The notes: a model not told the origin generated them from the sequence alone. A DNA stretch of 64,000 nucleotides from Pseudoduganella armeniaca (GCF_003028855.1 NZ_CP028324.1:1054001-1118000), one strand, 5' to 3'. Positions 38,602 to 48,444 are shown, counted from the stretch's first letter. Translations and numbers: made by a program.

Positions 38602-39852
38602 ATGTCGGGCACGGAGATTTTTCGGCCGGAAGCGGTATCGTTCAGGCAGAAGCGGCTCTACGGCAATATCACGGTCGTCGCGGAGCCGGCCACGAACTAT
38701 GTCGTGATCGCGCTGTGCGCGGCCGCTGCCCTGGCGATCGGCGCCGCCATGTTTGGCGAGTATGCCCGCACGGAAGCGGCGGCCGGCGTCATTACCACGA
38801 CCAAGCCGCTGGCCAAGATCCTGGCGCCCAAGCCGGGCATCGTGTCGGACGTCGTGGTCAAGGAAGGGCAGCACGTCAAGGCGGGCGACAAGCTGCTCGT
38901 GGTCTCGGTCGACACGCCGCTCGGCAACGACGAAAGCTACAGCCAGGAAAACCTGCGTTCGCTGGAGCGCCAGGCCGCGATCACGGCCGACCAGTTGGGC
39001 GTGATTCGCGCCAACATGGCGGTCGAACGCAATCGGATCGAGGGAGAGCTGGCGTATTCCACCGACGAGCTGGCGCAGATCGTGTCCCAGATCGAGATGC
39101 AGCGCCAGCTGGCGAAATCGCTGGAGACGACCTTGTCGAAATGGGAGTCGCTCGTCAAGCAGGGCTATTTCAGTCAGTACACGCTCGATGAGAAACGCCA
39201 GGAATTCCTCGAGCACCAGCAGAACCTGTCCAAGCTGATGCAGCAGCAGTCGTCGGTCAAGGCGCGCATGGCCAACCTGAAGACGCAGCTGGTGGCGCTG
39301 GGCAGCGCCGAGCGCAAGCAGGTCAACGAAAACCGCATCCAGACCGAGTCGATCCGCCAGAACTCTTCCGCCGCCAAGGCCGCCGGCCATTACGTCGTGA
39401 CGGCGCCGATCAGCGGGACGGTGTCGTCGCTGATGGCCATTCCGGGCAAATCGCTGCGCTCGCAAGGCCTGGTGCTGAACATCATTCCGGACAATACGAC
39501 CTTCGAGGCGGAATTGTTCGCGCCGTCGCGTGCCATCGGCTTCATCGAGCCGGGCCAGAGCGTGCGCCTGCTGTATGACGCGTTCCCGTACCAGAAGTTC
39601 GGCTCGTACGCGGGAACGGTCGTGGCGGTGTCGAAAAGCGCGCTCTCTCCCAGCGACATCGACGTGCCCCTGAACCTGCAGGAGGGTGTGTACCGCGTCC
39701 GCGTCAAGCTGCGGCAGGACCACGTGGCCGCCTATGGCAAGACATTTCCGCTGCAGGCCGGGATGGCGTTGAAAGGCAACATCGTCCTGGAGCGGCGTTC
39801 GTTCCTCGACTGGCTCCTGGAACCGATCAGAACCGTTCGAGATAGGGTTTAG
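38602..39852 (+). CDS. HlyD-family membrane fusion protein (periplasmic adaptor)
   Basis: This 416-residue adaptor has a short cytoplasmic N-terminus, one transmembrane helix at about residues 33-52, and a split lipoyl/barrel-sandwich domain (LAPKPGIVSDVVVKEGQHVKAGD and later VTAPISGTVSSL). A long coiled-coil hairpin lies between, at about residues 110-255. It connects the inner-membrane ABC exporter to an outer-membrane TolC-type channel, which is not encoded here. It lies four bases after the oxygenase and one base before the exporter, so it is part of the operon. The sequence style matches adaptors of bacteriocin exporters. Confidence 0.92.
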   Translation: MSGTEIFRPEAVSFRQKRLYGNITVVAEPATNYVVIALCAAAALAIGAAMFGEYARTEAAAGVITTTKPLAKILAPKPGIVSDVVVKEGQHVKAGDKLLVVSVDTPLGNDESYSQENLRSLERQAAITADQLGVIRANMAVERNRIEGELAYSTDELAQIVSQIEMQRQLAKSLETTLSKWESLVKQGYFSQYTLDEKRQEFLEHQQNLSKLMQQQSSVKARMANLKTQLVALGSAERKQVNENRIQTESIRQNSSAAKAAGHYVVTAPISGTVSSLMAIPGKSLRSQGLVLNIIPDNTTFEAELFAPSRAIGFIEPGQSVRLLYDAFPYQKFGSYAGTVVAVSKSALSPSDIDVPLNLQEGVYRVRVKLRQDHVAAYGKTFPLQAGMALKGNIVLERRSFLDWLLEPIRTVRDRV

Positions 39853-39853
39853 C

Positions 39854-42004
39854 ATGTTTGGTACGCGAACGGAAGTCGTACGCCAATCGGTCGCTGGCGA
39901 ATGCGGCCTGGCCTGCCTGGCGATGGTTGCCGGCCATTTCGGCCTGAAGGTGGACCTGCACACGCTGCGCCGGCGCTTTCCGCTGTCGGCCCGGGGCTTG
40001 TCGCTGAAAGCATTGATCGGCATTGCCGACCAGTTGAAGTTCCACTGCCGGCCGCTGCGCGCGGAACTGCCGGCACTCGACAAGCTGCAATTGCCGGCGA
40101 TCCTGCACTGGGACCTGAGCCATTACGTGGTGCTGGAGAAAGTGGAGTCGGGCCTGAAGGGCACCGTCTTCACGGTGGCCGATCCGGCCCGCGGCCGGGT
40201 GCGGCTGACGGCGGAGGAGGTGTCGCGCCACTTTACCGGCGTGGTTGTCGAGCTCGCGCCGGCGGCGCAGTTCGCTCGTGGCAATTTCGTCCGTCACCTG
40301 AAGATCCAGCAACTGTGGACCCGTATCACCGGCGCCTCGGCGGCGCTGACGCGCATCCTGTCGCTGTCGCTGGTCATGCAGATCGCCACGCTGGCGCTGC
40401 CTTTCTGCATGCAGATCGCCATCGACAGCGCCTATCCGAACCAGGACACGGCGCTGCTGACGGTGTTGGCTTTGGGTTTCTCCGGCGTGGTGCTGCTGAA
40501 CGTGGCCTCGTCGTGGCTGCGCAGCCGGCTGGTGCTCTCACTGAGCAACACCGTCTCGCTGCATAGCGCGGTCAACCTGTTCCGGCACACCATCTTCCTG
40601 CCGGTCGCCTGGTTCGAGCGCCGGCACCTGGGCGACGTGGTGTCGCGCTTCAGCTCCCTGCAGCCCATCTCCGACCTGCTCAGCCGGGGCCTGGTGGGCG
40701 CGGTCGTCGACGGCGTGCTGGCGCTGACGACGCTGTGCCTGATGATGGTCTATTCCCCGCTGCTGACGTTCCTGGCCTTCGTGGTGGTGCTGATCTACGT
40801 GATCGTCAAGCTGGTGTATTTCCACTCGATGAAGTCGATGAACATCAACCTGCTGACGGCGCAGGCGCAGGAAACCAGTTCCTTCATCGAGAACATCCGC
40901 GGCATCGAGACGATCAAGGCCTTCTGCCAGGAGAAGAACCGGCAGCGCATCTGGCAGAACCGCAAATCGGAATACATCACGGCGTCGACCCGGTTCGGTT
41001 ACCTGTCCTCCGGCTTCGACGCGGCGAACTACCTGCTGACGGGCCTGGAGAGCATCGCCTTCACCTATATCGCCATCCGGATGGCGATCGGCGGCTCGAT
41101 CACGGTGGGGATGATCTTCGCGTTCCAGGCCTTCAAGCAGAATTTCCTCGGCGCCGTGCTGCGCCTGGTGGACCAGGTGATCAACTTCGTGCTGCTGCGG
41201 GTACACCTGGACCGGCTGGGCGAAATCGTCTTCGAGACCCCCGAGAACGAATCCGAGGCAACGGAAGAGGACAAGGCGTTGCAAGCTCTGCAGATCGAAC
41301 TGCGCAATGTCTCGTTCTCGTATGGCGCCGGCCTGCCGGCCGTTTTCCGCAACGTCAACCTGACGATTCGTGCCGGCGAAGTGGTGGCGATCGTCGGGCC
41401 TTCCGGCGCGGGCAAGACCACGCTGCTGAAGATCCTCTCCGGCCTGTTGCAACCGACCGGTGGCGAGATGCTGGTCAACGGCGTGCCGCTGGCGCAGTTC
41501 GGCGTGCGCCGCTACCGCAACCTGATCGGCGTGATGAACCAGGAAGACACGCTGTTCAGCGGCTCGCTGGCCGAAAACATCAGCTTCTTCGACCCCGATT
41601 ACGAGATGCAGCACGTGATCACGTGCGCCCAGCTGGCCGCGATCCATCACGACATCCTGGCGATGAACCTGAAATACGATACGCCGGTGGGCGACATGGG
41701 CAGCAGCCTGTCGGGCGGCCAGAAGCAGCGGCTGCTGCTGGCGCGCGCGTTGTACAAACGGCCGAAGGCGCTGTTGCTGGACGAAGGCACGGCGCACCTG
41801 GACCTGCAGACCGAGGCGCGCGTCAACCAGGCGCTGCGCGGCCTGGGCATGACGCGGGTGATCGTGGCGCACCGGCCGGACACGATCGCGCTGGCCGAGC
41901 GCACCATCACGGTGGCCAATGGCGCCGTGGGCGTCGATCCTCGCGCGGGGCTGGAGCTGTTGCGGGGGATGGTGGTGGAGCCGGCACCGGTCACGCCGGC
42001 CTGA
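39854..42004 (+). CDS. Peptidase C39-containing ABC transporter (PCAT)
   Basis: This 716-residue exporter has an N-terminal C39 cysteine protease with the complete triad Cys17 (GECGLAC), His90 (DLSHYVVL) and Asp110 (VADPARG), plus the oxyanion Gln11. It should therefore cleave double-glycine leaders, unlike the inactive C39-like domains of haemolysin exporters. A six-helix ABC membrane domain follows at about residues 160-450, then an ATPase with Walker A GPSGAGKT at 515-522, signature LSGGQKQRL near 620 and Walker B LLLDEGTAHLD. It is the last gene of the operon. The upstream leader protein at 35915 is the evident substrate. Confidence 0.95.
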   Translation: MFGTRTEVVRQSVAGECGLACLAMVAGHFGLKVDLHTLRRRFPLSARGLSLKALIGIADQLKFHCRPLRAELPALDKLQLPAILHWDLSHYVVLEKVESGLKGTVFTVADPARGRVRLTAEEVSRHFTGVVVELAPAAQFARGNFVRHLKIQQLWTRITGASAALTRILSLSLVMQIATLALPFCMQIAIDSAYPNQDTALLTVLALGFSGVVLLNVASSWLRSRLVLSLSNTVSLHSAVNLFRHTIFLPVAWFERRHLGDVVSRFSSLQPISDLLSRGLVGAVVDGVLALTTLCLMMVYSPLLTFLAFVVVLIYVIVKLVYFHSMKSMNINLLTAQAQETSSFIENIRGIETIKAFCQEKNRQRIWQNRKSEYITASTRFGYLSSGFDAANYLLTGLESIAFTYIAIRMAIGGSITVGMIFAFQAFKQNFLGAVLRLVDQVINFVLLRVHLDRLGEIVFETPENESEATEEDKALQALQIELRNVSFSYGAGLPAVFRNVNLTIRAGEVVAIVGPSGAGKTTLLKILSGLLQPTGGEMLVNGVPLAQFGVRRYRNLIGVMNQEDTLFSGSLAENISFFDPDYEMQHVITCAQLAAIHHDILAMNLKYDTPVGDMGSSLSGGQKQRLLLARALYKRPKALLLDEGTAHLDLQTEARVNQALRGLGMTRVIVAHRPDTIALAERTITVANGAVGVDPRAGLELLRGMVVEPAPVTPA

Positions 42005-42027
42005 ACCAGCGCCGTGCGGCCGCCCGC

Positions 42028-43833
42028 TTACACCCACAGGCGCAGGGGCAAGAGCCCCCACGTCGCCAGCAGCAGGGCCGCCTGCAGTACGGCGAGCATC
42101 GCGATGGTGTCCGCGCCCAGCTGTTTGCGCCGCAGGCTCACGGCAAGGCCGCTGCACAGTGCGACCGGCAACAGCGCGGTGACGGTGGCCAGCAGCACGC
42201 TGGCCGCTGTCATGTCGCCCAGCTGCAGCAAGGGCTGCCGGTAGAACAGCGGCAGCGGCAGCAGCAGGGCCAGTGCGCCGGCATATGGCGCCAGCAAGGG
42301 GTCGCGACGCGACAGACGCCATGCCGCCAGCCGCGCGCTGCCGCGTACCAGGACCACCACCAGCCCCAGTACCCCGGCCCCGGCACTGGTCCACAGCCCC
42401 ACCATGCGTGCCAGCGGGACCTGTTGGTACGTCTGCGTACCGTTCGTCAGCAGCCGGGTGCCGGCAGCCGAGGCGACGAGCGCGTGCGAGGGCAGCGTCT
42501 TGTCCGGCGCCTGGAGCAGCCCGCTCCCCACCTGCGTGAGCGCGACCGTCTTGCCCTGGAATGGGCGTAGCTGGATGCCCCCGCCGTCGCTGGTCAGCCG
42601 CACAAAGCTGAACAGGGTGTCCGCCAGCAGCATGGTGTCGAAGCGATTGGGCGATGGCACGTACACGCCAAGCCAGGGGGCGATGTCCAGCGCGACCGCT
42701 ACCGGCTGTGCCGGCGGCGCCGGGGGCAGGGCCAGCGCCCGGACGAACAAGGCGTCGATGCGCTGGTAGTCGGCCGTTTCGCTGTCCGTATTGACCGCGT
42801 AGAAGAACGCCTTGCGCGCCGCGGGAAACAGGCACAGCATCGCCCGGAAGCCGACGCCGTTGCCGCCGTGGCACTTGGCGACCCTGCCGTGACGGTCGAG
42901 CTTGCGCAGGCCGAGCGCATAGCCGACCGCCAGCCCCGCGTTCGCCGCTTCGGTACCGGCCGGCTCGCCCATCTGGCGCAACAGCGCGGGATCGATGAAG
43001 TCGCGTCCATCGACCTGGCCGTCGCCCATCAGGAAGCGCGCGAAGCGGCCCATGTCGGCGGCCGTGGTCGTGAATTGTCCGGCCGGGCGCAGGTACGACG
43101 GTACCGCTGGCTGTGGCACACCGTGTTCGAAGTGGCCCATGGCCAGCCGGGAGTCAGCGTGCTGGGCGACGAACTCAAAGGTGCTGTCGCGCATGCCCAG
43201 TGGCGCGAGCAGTTGGGTGTCCAGGTAGCGCTCGTAGCGTTGGCCCGTGGTCGCCTCGATTGCCATGCCCAGCAGCGTATAGCCCAGGTTGGAGTAGGAC
43301 GTGCGGGTGCCGGGCCGGCAGCGCACTCGCAACAGTTGGCTGCCGGCCGGGAAAGCCAGCGCCAGCGGGCCGTCGGCGCGCGCCTTGGCACTGAAGACAT
43401 GCCAGAAGCGTGCATCGTCCAGCCCGGCAGTGTGGTCGAGCAGGTGGCGCAGGCGTACCGGATCGCTTGCTTCCCACGGGTTGTCGAACCGGATGCCGGG
43501 CAGGATGCGTGCGACAGGGGTATCGAGCGCCAGCCGCCGTTCGCTGACCAGGCGCAGGATGCCCGCAGCCACCAGTGTCTTGGCGACCGAGCCGACGTGC
43601 ACCCGCTGGTCGAGCCGCATCGGCGCGCGCGTGCGCGCATTGCTGAAGCCGGCGGCACCGGCTTCGTCCAGCGTCGTCCATGCGACGCCATCGAGGTGCT
43701 GCTCGTGCAGCAGGGCGGCGATCTGGTGCGACAGGCCCGGTGTCGCATGGAGTGGCAACGCCACCAGGAGCAGCGCCCACAGGCTCAGCAGTTTTTTCAA
43801 TGACGCACCCAATGAAGAACGAGCGCCGAGCAT
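42028..43833 (-). CDS. Serine hydrolase of the beta-lactamase / class C family with C-terminal membrane helices
   Basis: This 601-residue protein starts at the ATG at 43833, which begins a signal peptide (cleavage after LHA near residue 30). The 30-codon extension upstream has no support. The serine motif SVAK (SxxK) and YSN (YxN) are visible, followed by HLLDHTAGLDD and a GHGG-like CHGGNGVG near the C-terminal third. The last ~130 residues contain about four transmembrane helices, which anchor the periplasmic domain. The substrate is unknown; relatives include esterases, D-aminopeptidases and penicillin-binding-like proteins. It converges on the C39 exporter with only 23 bases between stops. 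Confidence 0.82.
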   Translation of the reverse strand: MLGARSSLGASLKKLLSLWALLLVALPLHATPGLSHQIAALLHEQHLDGVAWTTLDEAGAAGFSNARTRAPMRLDQRVHVGSVAKTLVAAGILRLVSERRLALDTPVARILPGIRFDNPWEASDPVRLRHLLDHTAGLDDARFWHVFSAKARADGPLALAFPAGSQLLRVRCRPGTRTSYSNLGYTLLGMAIEATTGQRYERYLDTQLLAPLGMRDSTFEFVAQHADSRLAMGHFEHGVPQPAVPSYLRPAGQFTTTAADMGRFARFLMGDGQVDGRDFIDPALLRQMGEPAGTEAANAGLAVGYALGLRKLDRHGRVAKCHGGNGVGFRAMLCLFPAARKAFFYAVNTDSETADYQRIDALFVRALALPPAPPAQPVAVALDIAPWLGVYVPSPNRFDTMLLADTLFSFVRLTSDGGGIQLRPFQGKTVALTQVGSGLLQAPDKTLPSHALVASAAGTRLLTNGTQTYQQVPLARMVGLWTSAGAGVLGLVVVLVRGSARLAAWRLSRRDPLLAPYAGALALLLPLPLFYRQPLLQLGDMTAASVLLATVTALLPVALCSGLAVSLRRKQLGADTIAMLAVLQAALLLATWGLLPLRLWV

Positions 43834-44066
43834 ACCGGCGTGCGGGTGAAATCCAGGTGAAATTGCCGGGATATCGATGGGCGGCGGTTGGATCGTTACT
43901 CCTGCCCATCGCTGCCGTGCCATGAACCAGGGCGGACGGTGCTGTCGGCCCGCCGTTGCACCGCTCCGCTCGGCGTCGGAGGACTGCGCTAGCCGTTCGT
44001 CGCGCCGGCTGTCGATTCGTCGCCTCGGCCTCGCCGGGCCGGGCGGGCGTACATTACACTGTCCTG

Positions 44067-44351
44067 ATGTTCACGACTTCTACCTTGCGCCGTGCCTGGC
44101 GCTCGCTGTGGCAACTGCGCGCGCGGCACGATGTCGCGCTGGCGGCCCGCCTGGCGCTCGTTTCCCTGCTGGCGCTGTCAGGGGCGCTGGGCCTGATGCT
44201 CTTCGCCGCCGTGTTCGGCACCATCGACCGCCCCGGCTGGTGGTGGCCGTCGCTGCTGCCGCTGATGGGCATCTGCCTGTGCGTCCTGCATGGCATGTTC
44301 GGCGTGAGACAACAAAAAACCCGCACTGTCTTGAAAACATGCGGGTTTTGA
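44067..44351 (+). CDS. Small hypothetical membrane protein
   Basis: This 94-residue protein has an Arg-rich N-terminus and two hydrophobic segments (about residues 25-47 and 56-74). The end of the frame runs through the hairpin at 44316-44349, which is unusual, so the true 3-prime end or the gene itself is uncertain. No family is recognised. Confidence 0.4.
   Translation: MFTTSTLRRAWRSLWQLRARHDVALAARLALVSLLALSGALGLMLFAAVFGTIDRPGWWWPSLLPLMGICLCVLHGMFGVRQQKTRTVLKTCGF
44316..44349. terminator. Intrinsic terminator of tRNA-Leu
   Basis: AAAACCCGCA (44316-44325) and TGCGGGTTTT (44340-44349) form a hairpin. Read on the minus strand it ends GCGGGTTTTTTG, a classic T-tract 32 bases downstream of the tRNA 3-prime end. 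It may also stop transcription of the small plus-strand gene. Confidence 0.8.
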
Positions 44352-44380
44352 GCTTTTATGATGCTGTGTGATACAGGGGC

Positions 44381-44465
44381 TGGTGCCGGGAACCGGAATC
44401 GAACCGGTACGCCTTGCGGCGCGGGATTTTGAGTCCCGTGCGTCTACCTATTCCGCCATCCCGGC
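44381..44465 (-). tRNA. tRNA-Leu (CAA anticodon)
   Basis: The 85-base minus-strand gene begins GCCGGGATGGCGG and ends with an encoded CCA after CCCGGCA. It has a class II long variable arm, a D-loop GGTAGACGC stretch, anticodon CAA in ACTCAAAATC and T-loop GGTTCGAATCC. Acceptor stem GCCGGG pairs with CCCGGC. Confidence 0.95.
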
Positions 44466-44603
44466 GACGCGCCGTGCATTATCACTGATTTGATCAGCTG
44501 CGGCAACCCTGCGCAGGTCGTTATCGTTCTGGCAACCGGAGGGCAGGCGGGATCGCGTATCATCTCGGCTGGCACGTAATGCCGGGCAATCCGGCCAGCA
44601 CGC

Positions 44604-46564
44604 ATGAAAAACAACAAAATCCGCGAAATCATCCTGGGCAAGGCGCTCGATCCGATGGCCAGCGAAACGCGCCACTCGATGGCCCTGGTGGCCTTCTTGG
44701 CGTGGGTGGGGCTGGGGGCGGACGGCCTGTCGTCCTCCGCCTATGGGCCGGAAGAGACGTTCAAGGCGCTGGGCGCACACACGCACCTGGGCCTGTACAT
44801 GGCCATCGCCACGGCCGTCACCGTGTTCATCATCGCACTGGCCTATAACCAGGTCATCGAGCTGTTCCCGACCGGTGGCGGCGGTTATCGCGTTGCCACC
44901 AAGCTGGTGGGGCCCTACCTGGGCCTGATTTCCGGCTGCGCCCTGATCCTCGACTACGTGCTGACGATCGCGATCTCCATCGCGTCCGGCGTCGATGCGC
45001 TGGCCTCGTTCCTGCCGGTGTCGTTCCAGCCTTACAAGCTATGGGCCGAGGCGTTCTTCATTGCCGTGCTGATCGTGATGAACCTGCGCGGGCTGAAGGA
45101 GGCCATCCAGATCCTGCTGCCGATCTTTGTGGGCTTCGTGCTGACGCACCTGGTGCTGATCGTCTACGGCATCGCCGCGCACGCCTCCTATCTGCCCGAT
45201 CTCGTGCCGGGCACGCTGGAGGAAACCCACAACCTGGCCGGCTCCATCGGCTGGAGCGGCGTGGCCGCGATGCTGCTGCTGGCGTATTCGCAGGGCGGCG
45301 GTACCTATACGGGCCTGGAGGCGGTGTCGAACAACGTCAATTTGCTGGCCGAGCCGCGCGTGCGCACCGGCAAGGTGACGATGATTTACATGGCGCTGTC
45401 GCTGGCCGTCACGGCCGCCGGCATCATCCTCTTGTACCTGCTGTGGGACGCCTCGCCGATCCATGGCGAGACCCTGAATGCGACGACCTTCCGCAGCATC
45501 ATCGAGAACGCCAACCCGGGCGGCGACGTCGTCAACCAGATCCTGCTGGCCATCGTGCTGGCCTTCGAGGCGGGCCTGTTGTTCGTGGCCGCCAACACGG
45601 GCTTCCTGGGCGGCCCTTCCGTGCTGTCGAACATGGCGGCCGACTCGTGGGTGCCACACAAGTTCCGTTACCTGTCCACGCGCCTGGTCACGCAGAACGG
45701 CATCCTGGTCATGGGCCTGGCCGCGCTGGCGATCCTGTTCTGGACCGGCGGCAGCGTGACGTTGCTGGTCGTGCTGTATTCGATCTCGGTCTTCCTGACC
45801 TTCGCCATCTCGCTGTTCGGCCTGTGCCTGTACTGGGCGCGCAACCGCAAGAAGGGACCTACTGGCTGCGCCGGCTGCTGCTGTCGGCGCTGGGCTTCAT
45901 CATCTGCGCCGGCATCCTGGTGATCCTGCTGGTCGAGCGCTTCGCGCAGGGCGGCTGGGCCACGGCGCTGATCATCGGCGCCATCGCCACGCTGTGCATC
46001 TTCATCCGTAACCACTACCGCGAGACCAAGCAGGCGATCCACTCGGTGGACGAAGTCTTCGCGACGCAGCCGTTCGGCCCGAACCGCGAACCCGTCGAGC
46101 CGGATCCGGAAGCGCAGACGGCCGTGTTCATCGTCGGCACGTCACGCGGCGGCGGGTTGCACGCGCTGTTGTGGGTACAGCGCATGTTCCCGAACCACTT
46201 CAAGAATTTCCTGTTCGTGAACGCGCGCACGGTCGACTATCACGCGTATGGCGGCGAGGGTGCGATGGAAAAGATGCGCGAAGAGGCAGCCGAGACGCTG
46301 GAATACTTCGTCGACTTCTGCCACAGCCATGGCATGGCCGCGTCGTCCTACCTGGGCTTCGGCACGGATGCTGTCGACGAGGTGACCCGGCTGTGCGAAG
46401 AGATCAGCCGCGAGTTCCCGCATGCGATCTACTTCACCAGCAAGCTCATTTTCACCACTGACAACTGGCTGGTGCGGATGCTGCACAACCAGGCTTCGCT
46501 GGCGGTGCAGCGGCGCCTGCACCTGGAGGGGTTGCAAATGGTGATTTTGCCGATGAAGGTATGA
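44604..46564 (+). pseudogene. APC-family permease (KimA/YdaO-like) interrupted by a one-base frameshift
   Basis: The first frame (44604-45923) encodes about 418 residues of an APC permease with N-terminal features like KimA-type potassium/amino-acid transporters (SETRHSMALVAFLAW, GLSSSAYGPEE, PTGGGGYRVATK). At about 45855 the frame should continue RKKG-TYWLRR, but one base is missing (GGACC where GGCACC is expected). The matching continuation lies in the next frame up to 46564. It encodes two further transmembrane helices and a ~190-residue cytoplasmic domain (VGTSRGGGLHALLW, GFGTDAVDE). The gene is either genuinely broken or carries a sequence error. The downstream portion looks unmutated otherwise, which favours an error or a recent event. 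Confidence 0.8.
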
Positions 46565-46802
46565 TGCATATTGACTAGCAATAATTCTGTGCTTGCTGTA
46601 TGGGAAGCGCAATCCGTATAGTTTCTTTCGTTAAATTATAGAATCAGAAAAAATGGCGGATATTTTTTCGATCGTGCTTATCGCTAGCTTCGCCATCTTG
46701 CTGCGCATAATTTGAAAATGCTAATAATGGCGCTTCGCATGGCGGAAGAGTGCTGAATGGTATATTAAGAGTTCATATGAAATCATTGTTAAACAGGAAT
46801 TT

Positions 46803-47297
46803 TTATTTGGACATTTCCATCGCTGCCTTTGCGATTTCCCGATATGCCTCTAAGAGGGGAAGTCCCTTCGTTGAATTGCCCGCTAATTTCTGAAAAGTCC
46901 CATTTTGGTCTAGGATGCAGAGATGAAAGAGCGCGACATCCAACGCAGCTGCACGGTTGTCTGGCTGCGAAATTTGATGAAATGCTTCGATCAAGGTGCT
47001 CTTGGTGGAGGCGTCGAGATTTGCTACCTTTCCTAAGATATCGGCAGCTTTCAGGCTACCCTCCGCAGAGATATTAGCTGTCTGAACCCCACTAGCTGCT
47101 AACACGCAGCGGTTGCCTTGTGGGTCCACAATTGCTGCGCTCGTATACGGCGGCCAGAGGTAGATCGCAGCATTACCCGTGTCCGGAAATGCTTTAAATG
47201 GAATGTTCTGCCGATCTTTATTGATAGCGCCGATATCTGCACACCCACTGATTAGTATCAGAGCGAGCGTAGCACATATGTTTCCCGCGGTATTCAT
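46803..47297 (-). CDS. Hypothetical lipoprotein in an AT-rich patch
   Basis: This 164-residue protein has a lipobox LISGC giving a lipidated Cys at residue 19. The rest is mixed, with a NISAEGSLKAADILGKVANLD segment and two cysteines. Base composition is clearly more AT-rich than flanking genes and resembles acquired DNA. A ribosome-binding site AAGGAG precedes the ATG on the minus strand. The function is unknown. The 238 bases between the permease and this gene are AT-rich and show nothing else. Confidence 0.6.
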   Translation of the reverse strand: MNTAGNICATLALILISGCADIGAINKDRQNIPFKAFPDTGNAAIYLWPPYTSAAIVDPQGNRCVLAASGVQTANISAEGSLKAADILGKVANLDASTKSTLIEAFHQISQPDNRAAALDVALFHLCILDQNGTFQKLAGNSTKGLPLLEAYREIAKAAMEMSK

Positions 47298-47342
47298 GAT
47301 GAAGAACTCCTTTGTGAAATCTAAATTAATTGGATATGCGTG

Positions 47343-47418
47343 TTTAATGTAATTAAATCAAATTTATGAGAATTTTGCTTGCATGTTGGTGCTGAATTTA
47401 ATGTAAATCAAATTTATG
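47343..47418. repeat. Direct repeats upstream of the AT-rich lipoprotein gene
   Basis: AAATCAAATTTATG occurs exactly at 47355-47368 and at 47405-47418 (50-base period), each preceded by TTTAATGTAA. They lie 58 to 121 bases upstream of the lipoprotein start and could be regulator sites or remnants of a small duplication. Confidence 0.6.
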
Positions 47419-48003
47419 TTTTGCATTATTTTTTCATGGGAATGCGTGGCTAAAGCTGAGGCAATGGAGTATGCCTAGCATTTTGACTGATGAAACTCAT
47501 GTCGCCTTGCTGTTCTAGTATTGCCGCTGCAGCTACGGTTGTACCAACCGACAGGCAATCGCCTAATGAGACAAGTGTTCAAATTAATGCTGTAGTGTAT
47601 TTTCATGCACTAGGGTACAGTTGTGCTGGTTTACTATTGAGAACGGGAAAGTACGGATTTTCGAAAGGATCGAATCTATCGTGGCAGCGCGTCGGCACGT
47701 TTCGATCTCGCTGGATACGGAAGGACGCCACCGCCTACGGTGATTGTTAGCACAAACGAACCCTGTCCGATCGTGCGTAGCGGACGTGAACTGGCTTATT
47801 AGGCTGAGCCTGCCTACCCTGGCGTGAAGCGGGCGACCCCCCATCCATAACGCCATTCAACCAACCCCGCCTGCAGCCTATCCCAGAAATCCTGCGCTTC
47901 ATCGCTTTCCGGGCGACCGCCGTCGATCCGTTTGTTACCTTGTCACTGTTGCCGCACATTACAGAGAGGCGGCAACGACCTGGCAACCACTCGGAGAACC
48001 CTC
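47419..48003. other. Intergenic region without a supported gene
   Basis: About 580 bases lie between the AT-rich repeats and the small exported protein gene. Short open frames on both strands here lack a ribosome-binding site, show no recognisable domain and change composition midway (AT-rich before about 47640, GC-rich after). The region may contain decayed coding sequence, but nothing can be assigned. Confidence 0.5.
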
Positions 48004-48444
48004 ATGAACCACGTACTGACCCGTGCCGTCGCGGCACTCTGCATGACCGTCGCCGGCCTTGCCGCCGCCGCCCCGCAAACGGCCGATACCACCGTGCCCG
48101 TACCTGCCGCGCGCGCCACTTACCAGCTTGCCACGCACGAGTTCGACGATTACGCCTACAGCTATCGCCTGGCCAATGGCCAGGTCGCGGAATTCACCAC
48201 GCAGGACAACCGCCAATACGTCGTCGTGCGCGACCATGGCATGATAATGAACGCCCTGCAGGCCAAGCGTGCCACGCCCGTGCAGCTGCTGGCGGTCGGG
48301 CCCGGCAAGTTCGTGACCCGCAACGGTGTCGAGCTGAGCTTCGATAACGACGGCCAGATGGTCACCATCGCCAACTTCGAGCGCCTGCCGGCGGCGAAGG
48401 TCGCGCCCGAGGACGCTGGCAAGCCCACGCTGGCATTTCGCTGA
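48004..48444 (+). CDS. Small exported protein of unknown function
   Basis: This 146-residue protein has a signal peptide (residues 1 to about 23, cleavage near AAA). The mature domain has a beta-rich pattern (YAYSYRLANGQVAEFTTQDN, VELSFDNDGQMVTIANF) suggestive of a small periplasmic beta sandwich. No family is recognised. The start at 48004 follows a GGAG-containing stretch and matches the signal peptide. It is monocistronic and ends in a bidirectional terminator. Confidence 0.65.
   Translation: MNHVLTRAVAALCMTVAGLAAAAPQTADTTVPVPAARATYQLATHEFDDYAYSYRLANGQVAEFTTQDNRQYVVVRDHGMIMNALQAKRATPVQLLAVGPGKFVTRNGVELSFDNDGQMVTIANFERLPAAKVAPEDAGKPTLAFR

Noticed and set aside
43924..44066. N-terminal extension of the small membrane protein at 44067
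   Set aside because: The upstream frame is Arg-rich with no start context; the ATG at 44067 gives a compact two-helix protein.
47490..47750. 86-residue open frame in the intergenic region
   Set aside because: No ribosome-binding site, no domain, crosses a composition change, and overlaps an equally unconvincing frame on the other strand.
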